Assembly: GCA_050260355.1 (NCBI GenBank)
Contig: JBLNBZ010000109.1
Span: 1 to 10,546, forward strand
Direction of reading: 5' to 3'
From: CADEFX01 sp050260355
Lineage (GTDB): Bacteria; Pseudomonadota; Alphaproteobacteria; Rhizobiales; Hyphomicrobiaceae
Length of the DNA stretch: 10,546 nt
Part shown: piece after piece, positions 5,537 to 10,546 of the stretch
Layout: the number at the start of each line of letters is the position of its first letter
How positions within the stretch are numbered: the stretch's first letter is position 1
Program-made: the position numbers and the translations under genes
The notes under the pieces: generated by a model
What the model was told of the DNA's origin: nothing
Databases searched by the model: none
Seen by the model: only the letters and a program-made list of their open reading frames with translations

Positions 5537-6679
5537 ATGTCGGGCGCCGACAATCCGGCAGAGCAAAGCATGGAAGAAATTCTGGCTTCGATCCGAAAGA
5601 TCATCTCGGAGGAGCCAATCGGGACGCGCCCCGAGACGCCGCAGGCGAACTACGCCAATGCCTCCGTGCCCGCATCGGGGGCCGCGCAGGGTCCGGTCGC
5701 GCCGAAGCGCGCAAACGGCGGTGATGCCATCTCTATCGACGATGCGCTCGGGCTGCCGGTGAGCCCGACTTCTGAGCGCGCGCCGAGCACGAAGCTGCCG
5801 GCGGCGAACCCTGCCTCGGAACGCCGCTGGAGCTTTTCCAACCCGTTTGGCGGTGCGCAGTCCGCCAAGACCGCGCAGGCCGCGCCAGTGCCGGGCTCTC
5901 CGCCGGCGAGCCCGAACGACGGCGCTAATGCGCGGGACGGCCGCAAGCCGTTCTTACCGACGTTCGACCGCGACCCTGTAGGCTCGGTGAATGGTGCTGC
6001 TTCGGGTGCAGCCGCGGCGGGACGCGCACCGACAGTGGCAGGGAACGGAGCGGCTGCGGCACCTTCGGAGGCCGATCCGGCGCTGATCGAGGCGCGCGAG
6101 AAAGTGGTGCGGCACCTCGGCAAGGCTGCCGCGGACATGGAGGGCCCGGCTGCTCTCGGGCTGAAGTCGATCCGCGACGCCGCGACGCTGGAGAGCAAGC
6201 CCGTGAAGCCCCAGCCCAAACCGATCAGCGATGGACTTGTCGCGCGCACCGCCGCTGTGTTGCCGTCGTCGGATGCCTTGGAGCCGTATTCGCCGATAGC
6301 GCGCACCGCCGCGTCTCGCGCTCCCACAGGGGAACGGTCTGACGCTCAGCAGGCGGGCGCGAGAAAGGCCGACGGTGGAACGCCGGCTGCCTCCGCGAAT
6401 GGCGCTGCGGCGCCGGGGAGCATCAAGGCGCAGAGCAGCGACGCCGCGGCAGCCCGGCCCGGCGAGACGTCCTCAGCAAGCGCCGGCGCCGTGCAGATGA
6501 CAGCGCGCGCTCAAATCTCGGGCGAGTCCGCGCGGACCTTGGAGGCGGCGGTAGCGGAGCTGCTGCGGCCGATGCTGCGCGAGTGGCTCGACGCCAACCT
6601 GCCGCGCATGGTGCAGCAGGTTCTTCGCGACGAGATGAGCAAATCTCCGCTGCCCAACAAGGACGTGCCGGGCGCGTAG
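5537..6679 (+). CDS. popZ: PopZ-type polar organising protein (DUF2497 family)
   Basis: A 380-residue protein with the PopZ layout. A short N-terminal helix QSMEEILASIRKIISEE (about 10-26) is the partner-binding region in Caulobacter PopZ. A long low-complexity linker rich in Ala, Pro, Gly and Ser (about 27-330) follows, then a C-terminal oligomerisation region LEAAVAELLRPMLREWLDAN followed by LPRMVQQVLRDEM (about 335-370). PopZ assembles into a matrix at cell poles that tethers the ParB-origin complex and recruits polar signalling proteins. Caulobacter PopZ is about 177 residues, so the linker here is far longer; long linkers are frequent in Hyphomicrobiales. Its place between tolC and valS supports the call. 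It is less acidic in the linker than Caulobacter PopZ, so matrix properties may differ. Confidence 0.88.
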   Translation: MSGADNPAEQSMEEILASIRKIISEEPIGTRPETPQANYANASVPASGAAQGPVAPKRANGGDAISIDDALGLPVSPTSERAPSTKLPAANPASERRWSFSNPFGGAQSAKTAQAAPVPGSPPASPNDGANARDGRKPFLPTFDRDPVGSVNGAASGAAAAGRAPTVAGNGAAAAPSEADPALIEAREKVVRHLGKAAADMEGPAALGLKSIRDAATLESKPVKPQPKPISDGLVARTAAVLPSSDALEPYSPIARTAASRAPTGERSDAQQAGARKADGGTPAASANGAAAPGSIKAQSSDAAAARPGETSSASAGAVQMTARAQISGESARTLEAAVAELLRPMLREWLDANLPRMVQQVLRDEMSKSPLPNKDVPGA

Positions 6680-7000
6680 CGGCGCGGCCGGTCGATAGCA
6701 GCTCGAGCGGCAACGGACGTGGCTGGCGCTTGGGTCGTCCTGCACTCAATGGGATGGCCGCCGGCGCGAGAAGCATTCTATCGAGGCCTGGCGCCAGGAT
6801 TGAGGGTGGGTGGGGCGAGGCCGCAAGACCGCATTTCTGTGTCTTGCCCCCACCCCTTAACCCTTTCCGCAAGAGGAAGGGGAACGGACGAGGCGCGCGG
6901 GCCCGAGGTGATACGCCGCTGGCGTGCCTGGTGCGGTTGACAGGTCGCGAGCGGCGAGCGTACGACCGCCGGCACTGCGGCGAGAGCGGAAGCCAATCCA
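6680..7000. other. Intergenic region between popZ and valS, with hairpins
   Basis: This 321-bp gap holds no gene. It carries a perfect 12-bp palindrome CCTGGCGCCAGG (6787-6798), a composite hairpin in which CAAGAC (6824-6829) pairs with GTCTTG (6841-6846) inside GTGGGGC (6810-6816) and GCCCCCAC (6846-6853), and then a REP-like hairpin at 6861-6882. A valS promoter is expected here but no clear -35/-10 pair or T-box was seen. Confidence 0.45.
6861..6882. repeat. REP-like hairpin, intergenic (degenerate copy)
   Basis: CCCTTTCC (6861-6868) and GGAAGGGG (6875-6882) pair with one G-U, preceded by CCCCCACCCCTTAA. This is the same layout (C-rich lead, TTAA or CTAA, C-rich arm, short loop, G-rich arm) as at 408-433. 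Confidence 0.5.
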
Positions 7001-9790
7001 ATGCTCGAGAAGACCTATCAGCCCGCCGAGATCGAGGCGCGCATTCATCAGGAATGGGAGAAGGCAGGCGCCTTCAAGGCTGGCCGGCCGGAGCGCAGGC
7101 GCGCCGAGCCCTATTGCATCGTCATTCCGCCGCCGAACGTCACCGGCTCGCTGCACATGGGGCACGCGCTCAACAACACGCTGCAGGACGTGCTGGTCCG
7201 CTTCGAGCGCATGCGCGGCAAGGACGTGCTGTGGCAGCCGGGCACGGACCACGCCGGCATCGCCACCCAGCTCGTGGTCGAGCGCCAGCTGATGGAGCGC
7301 CAGCAGCACCGCCGCGACATGGGCCGCGACCGCTTCGTCGAAGAGGTCTGGAAGTGGAAGGAGGAGAGCGGCAGCACCATCATCAACCAGCTCAAGCGGC
7401 TGGGGGCTTCGTGCGACTGGTCGCGCGAGCGCTTCACGATGGACGAAGGGCTGTCGAAGGCGGTGCTCAAGGTCTTCGTCGATCTCTACAACGAAGGCCT
7501 GATCTACAAGGACAAGCGGCTGGTCAACTGGGACCCGGAGTTCCAGTCGGCCGTGTCGGACCTCGAGGTGGACTCGATCGAGATCAAAGGCCACCTGTGG
7601 CACTTCAAGTATCCGCTGAAGGATGATCCCGCCCGCTTTATCGTGGTGGCGACGACGCGGCCCGAGACCATGCTCGGCGACACGGCGGTGGCCGTGCATC
7701 CCGACGATGAGCGCTACAAGGATCTGGTCGGCAAGATGTGCGTGCTGCCGCTGGTGGGACGCGAGATTCCCATCATCGCGGATGCGTACTCCGATCCGGA
7801 GAAGGGATCGGGCGCGGTGAAGATCACGCCCGCGCACGACTTCAACGACTTCGAGGTCGGCAAGCGGCACAAGCTGCCGGTGATCAACGTGCTCGACGCG
7901 AAGGCGCGCATCAACGAGAACGCGCCCGAGAAGTATCGCGGGCTCGATCGCTTCGCCGCGCGCAAGCGGGTGGTCGCCGATATGGAGGCGCTGGGCCTGG
8001 TCGAGAAGATCGAGCCGCATACGCACGCCGTGCCGCACGCGCAGCGCGGCGGCGCCGTGATCGAGCCGTGGCTGACGGACCAGTGGTACGTCAACGCGGC
8101 GGAGCTGGCCAAGGCCGCGATGGCGGCCGTGCGCGAGGGCAAGACGCGCATCGTGCCGGATCGCTTTGCCAACGACTACTTCCGCTGGATGGAGAACATC
8201 CAGCCGTGGTGCATCTCGCGCCAGCTCTGGTGGGGCCATCAGATTCCGGCGTGGTATGGGCCCAAATTCGGTGGGGACGGCTTTCCAATACCCGACCAAT
8301 ACGAAGTCTTCGTCGCACCAACTGAGCAAGAGGCAATTCAGCGAGCGAAGGAACGCTACCCTTCAAACATCGGCATAGAGGTTCTCTCGGACGAGCTCCG
8401 CGATCTCCCGTTGGGACCGTCGGTGTCTCATAAAGCAGATGGAGCGGGTCCGCCGAAGTTCACCGCAATCTACTTGCGCCGCGACCCCGACGTGCTCGAC
8501 ACGTGGTTTTCCTCCGGGCTGTGGCCGTTCTCGACGCTCGGCTGGCCCGACAAGACGCCGGAGCTCGCCCGCTACTATCCTACGAGCTGTCTCGTCACCG
8601 GCTTCGACATCCTGTTCTTCTGGGTCGCCCGCATGATGATGCAGGGCATCCATTTCATGGGCGAGGTGCCGTTCCGCGACGTGCTGATCCACGGCCTGGT
8701 GCGCGACGAGAAGGGCCGCAAGATGTCGAAGACGCTCGGCAACGTCGTCGACCCGCTGGAGCTGATCGACGAGTTCGGCGCGGACGCGCTGCGCTTCTCG
8801 ATGACGTCGATGGCCTCGCTCGGCAGCGACGTGAAGTTTGCGAGGTCGCGCATCGAGGGCTATCGCAACTTCGCAACCAAGCTGTGGAACGCGGCGCGCT
8901 TTGCCGAGATGAACGGCTGCGCGCGCGTGGCGGGCTTCGATCCGAAGTCCGTGCGGCAGACGCTCAACCGCTGGATCGCCGGCGAGACCGAGCGTGCGGT
9001 GAAGGCCGTCACCGAAAGCATCGCCGCCTACAAGCTCAACGAGGCATCAGGCGCCCTCTACCAGTTCGTATGGGGCACGTTCTGCGACTGGTACGTGGAG
9101 CTGGCGAAACCGCTACTCACCGGCAGCGATGCCGCCGCGCGCGATGAGACGCGCGCCACGACGGCGTGGGTGCTCGACCAGATCCTGAAGCTGCTGCATC
9201 CCTTCATGCCGTTCGTGACCGAGGAGCTGTGGGCCAAGACCGGCGAGCAGGGCCCAGCGCGCGAAAGCCTGCTGGCGCTGGCCGAGTGGCCGCAGCTCGA
9301 GGGCCTTGCCAACGCGGACGCCGATGCGGAGATCGGCTGGCTCGTGCGCCTCATCTCCGAGGTGCGCTCGGTGCGCTCTGACGCGAACGTGCCGGCGGGC
9401 GCGAAGATCCCGCTCGTGCTGGCGGGCGCTGCAGAGGAGACGAAGGCGCGCGCGCAACGCCACGAGGAGACGATCAAGCGGCTGGCGCGGCTCGACAGCA
9501 TTGCGTTCGCCGCCGCGGCGCCGAAGGGGTCGGCGCAGATCGTGGTCGGCGAGGCGACGGCGGCGCTGCCGCTCGCGGGCGTCATCGACATGGATGCGGA
9601 GAGGAAGCGCATCGCGCGCGAGATCGACAAGGTCGCGGCCGAGATCAAGAAGGTGACGGACCGGCTCGCCAATCCGCAGTTCATGGCCAAGGCGCCGCCA
9701 GAGGTGGTCGAGGAGCTGAAGGAGCGCGGCGCCGACTTCGAGACGAAGCAGTCGCGCCTAAAGGTGGCGCTGCAGCGTATCGAGGCTTAG
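7001..9790 (+). CDS. valS: Valyl-tRNA synthetase
   Basis: A 929-residue class I aminoacyl-tRNA synthetase that charges tRNA-Val. The start is ATG 7001 with GCGGAAG upstream. The HIGH motif is HMGH (residues 52-55, within PPPNVTGSLHMGHALNNT). The editing domain (CP1) follows with NWDPEFQSAVSDLEV, TTRPETMLGDTAVAVHP and KITPAHDFNDFEVG. Next come QPWCISRQLWWGHQIPAWYG, DVLDTWFSSGLWPFSTLGWP, the KMSKS motif as KMSKT (574-578) and the anticodon-binding domain (GYRNFATKLWNAARF). A C-terminal coiled-coil arm covers about 860-929. Length is close to the usual 880-950. Residues 422-493, between WYGP and the DPDVLDTWFSS block, form an enlarged variable insert whose codon use differs from the rest of the gene. 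Thr in place of the last Ser of KMSKS is a mild change. Confidence 0.97.
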   Translation: MLEKTYQPAEIEARIHQEWEKAGAFKAGRPERRRAEPYCIVIPPPNVTGSLHMGHALNNTLQDVLVRFERMRGKDVLWQPGTDHAGIATQLVVERQLMERQQHRRDMGRDRFVEEVWKWKEESGSTIINQLKRLGASCDWSRERFTMDEGLSKAVLKVFVDLYNEGLIYKDKRLVNWDPEFQSAVSDLEVDSIEIKGHLWHFKYPLKDDPARFIVVATTRPETMLGDTAVAVHPDDERYKDLVGKMCVLPLVGREIPIIADAYSDPEKGSGAVKITPAHDFNDFEVGKRHKLPVINVLDAKARINENAPEKYRGLDRFAARKRVVADMEALGLVEKIEPHTHAVPHAQRGGAVIEPWLTDQWYVNAAELAKAAMAAVREGKTRIVPDRFANDYFRWMENIQPWCISRQLWWGHQIPAWYGPKFGGDGFPIPDQYEVFVAPTEQEAIQRAKERYPSNIGIEVLSDELRDLPLGPSVSHKADGAGPPKFTAIYLRRDPDVLDTWFSSGLWPFSTLGWPDKTPELARYYPTSCLVTGFDILFFWVARMMMQGIHFMGEVPFRDVLIHGLVRDEKGRKMSKTLGNVVDPLELIDEFGADALRFSMTSMASLGSDVKFARSRIEGYRNFATKLWNAARFAEMNGCARVAGFDPKSVRQTLNRWIAGETERAVKAVTESIAAYKLNEASGALYQFVWGTFCDWYVELAKPLLTGSDAAARDETRATTAWVLDQILKLLHPFMPFVTEELWAKTGEQGPARESLLALAEWPQLEGLANADADAEIGWLVRLISEVRSVRSDANVPAGAKIPLVLAGAAEETKARAQRHEETIKRLARLDSIAFAAAAPKGSAQIVVGEATAALPLAGVIDMDAERKRIAREIDKVAAEIKKVTDRLANPQFMAKAPPEVVEELKERGADFETKQSRLKVALQRIEA

Positions 9791-9848
9791 GGCGCGAGCA
9801 CTCGGGTAAGAATTCAGCGCAATTTCCGATCGAGCCGAGCCCATGCCC

Positions 9849-9871
9849 CCCTCTCCCCCGCGGGGAGAGGG
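9849..9871. repeat. REP-like hairpin downstream of valS
   Basis: CCCTCTCCCC (9849-9858) and GGGGAGAGGG (9862-9871) are perfectly complementary with a 3-nt loop. It lies 58 bp after the valS stop between convergent genes. It has no U-tract, but could still act as a bidirectional transcript end. Confidence 0.65.
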
Positions 9872-9928
9872 AGCCCGCGTCCGTGCGATTACGAAGTCCG
9901 CTAGCGTCTTCGACGAGTCTTACGCTGG

Positions 9929-9970
9929 ATCCCGCATCTGCGCTCGGCTTGCGCCTCGCTGGTGCGGGAT
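9929..9970. repeat. Second type of dispersed hairpin repeat downstream of valS
   Basis: ATCCCGCA (9929-9936) and TGCGGGAT (9963-9970) pair perfectly, with an inner GCGC/GCGC stem (9940-9943 and 9951-9954). The surrounding TGGATCCCGC...GCGGGATGACG pattern resembles the TGGAT...ATGACG intergenic repeats common in Bradyrhizobium-like genomes. It lies 17 bp downstream of the DUF2939-type stop codon. Confidence 0.55.
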
Positions 9971-9987
9971 GACGCAAATATGGGTGC

Positions 9988-10546
9988 TCAAGATGTGGCG
10001 TTGGCGGCGGGGGGCGTCGGTTTGGGGACGCGGCGCACGTACAGCTCGGTCAGCTTCCAGGTCCATCCCTTGAGCTGCCACACAGCGCGATAGCTGCGCT
10101 CGTTGACGTAGCGGTCGCGCAGCTCGAGCTCCACGCGCGTCGGGCTGACGAAAGCGGCGCGATCGACGCGGCGCAGGACGGTGACGACCTTGTCGAGCGC
10201 GGTGCCTTCCCACGTGGTGCCGGCGAGCGCCATCGGCGGCTCAGTCAGGCCGATGGTCGGGCGCACGGTGTTCCGCCACGTCTCGCGCCAGGCGTAGAGC
10301 TGCGGCAAACCCGCCGGCGTCACATAGCGATCGATGACAGTGCCGGAGAGCATCGGAACGGTCGCGCTCACGATGCGCTGCCAGAGGCTGGGCTTGGGTA
10401 CGCCTGCGGCGTCCGAGAGCTCGGTAATGGCCTTCTGCACCTCGTCGAAGGACTGGCGCAGGCTTGCACGCACGGACGGCCATTCGACGCGTTTCTCGAG
10501 TGTGGCGGTGTCGCCGGTGCGGATCGCCTGCCGCAACTCCCAGCTC
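9988..10546 (-). CDS. DUF2939-type protein, 5' end beyond the window
   Basis: The minus-strand frame is open from the right edge (SWELRQAIRTGDTATLEKRV...) to TGA at 9988-9990, at least 185 codons. The internal TTG at 10536 is not a credible start, because the frame continues upstream. The motif LRQAIRTGDTATLEKRVEWP with VRASL shortly after matches my memory of DUF2939, a family of short secreted or membrane-anchored proteins of unknown function in Rhizobiales whose N-terminal signal or anchor would lie outside the window. The visible part is mixed alpha/beta, with a C-terminal region of alternating strands (RVELELRDRY, YRAVWQLKGWTWKLTELYV) ending in a Pro-rich tail. It converges on valS. Confidence 0.65.
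   Translation of the reverse strand, partial: SWELRQAIRTGDTATLEKRVEWPSVRASLRQSFDEVQKAITELSDAAGVPKPSLWQRIVSATVPMLSGTVIDRYVTPAGLPQLYAWRETWRNTVRPTIGLTEPPMALAGTTWEGTALDKVVTVLRRVDRAAFVSPTRVELELRDRYVNERSYRAVWQLKGWTWKLTELYVRRVPKPTPPAANATS

Noticed and set aside
6787..6798. Palindrome CCTGGCGCCAGG as a regulator-binding site upstream of valS
   Set aside because: It lies over 200 bp from the valS start, and GC-rich palindromes of this size are expected by chance in such DNA.
6857..8329. 490-residue open frame antisense to valS
   Set aside because: Composition is the His/Arg/Leu-rich shadow expected opposite GC-rich coding DNA, and the sense frame is an unmistakable ValRS.

Overview
The window is GC-rich DNA from an alphaproteobacterium, most likely a member of the Hyphomicrobiales (Rhizobiales). 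This rests on the PopZ-type (DUF2497) protein, the gene order methyltransferase - tolC - popZ - valS - DUF2939, the NrtA/CmpA-type binding protein, and short 'CCTCTCCCC...GGGGAGAGG' hairpin repeats of a kind common in that order. The assignment comes from remembered family features and synteny, not from a search.

Left part (1-2200) is a decayed accessory region read on the minus strand. At the edge lie two fragments of an IS481-like transposase in the wrong order (C-terminal piece upstream of core piece), bordered by two 20-bp direct repeats. Then come a short N-terminal remnant of a CysJ-like sulfite reductase flavoprotein (578-757) and an nrtA-like nitrate/nitrite binding-protein gene (801-1988) broken by two frame-changing internal deletions. 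Upstream of the broken gene the control region still looks intact: a sigma-54-type -24/-12 element, a leader of about 180 nt with a small six-nucleotide-loop hairpin, and a strong intrinsic terminator with seven U before the start codon. This is the expected layout of a nitrogen-regulated, NasT/ANTAR-type antitermination leader, so the locus looks like a former nitrate assimilation operon whose control region has outlived its genes.

Middle and right part (2525-9790) is housekeeping core. A tRNA-Cys(GCA) gene lies on the minus strand. Four genes then run on the plus strand with gaps of 200-360 bp: a protein-L-isoaspartate O-methyltransferase-family protein, a TolC-family outer membrane channel, a PopZ-type polar organiser with a long Ala/Pro-rich linker, and valyl-tRNA synthetase. 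valS carries a stretch of about 72 codons (8264-8479) with codon use unlike the rest of the gene. A DUF2939-type gene enters from the right edge on the minus strand, converging on valS.

No CRISPR array, intact mobile element, toxin-antitoxin pair or defence system was seen. The observations most worth checking are the conserved-looking control region in front of the dead nrtA, the permuted transposase fragments, and the atypical patch in valS.
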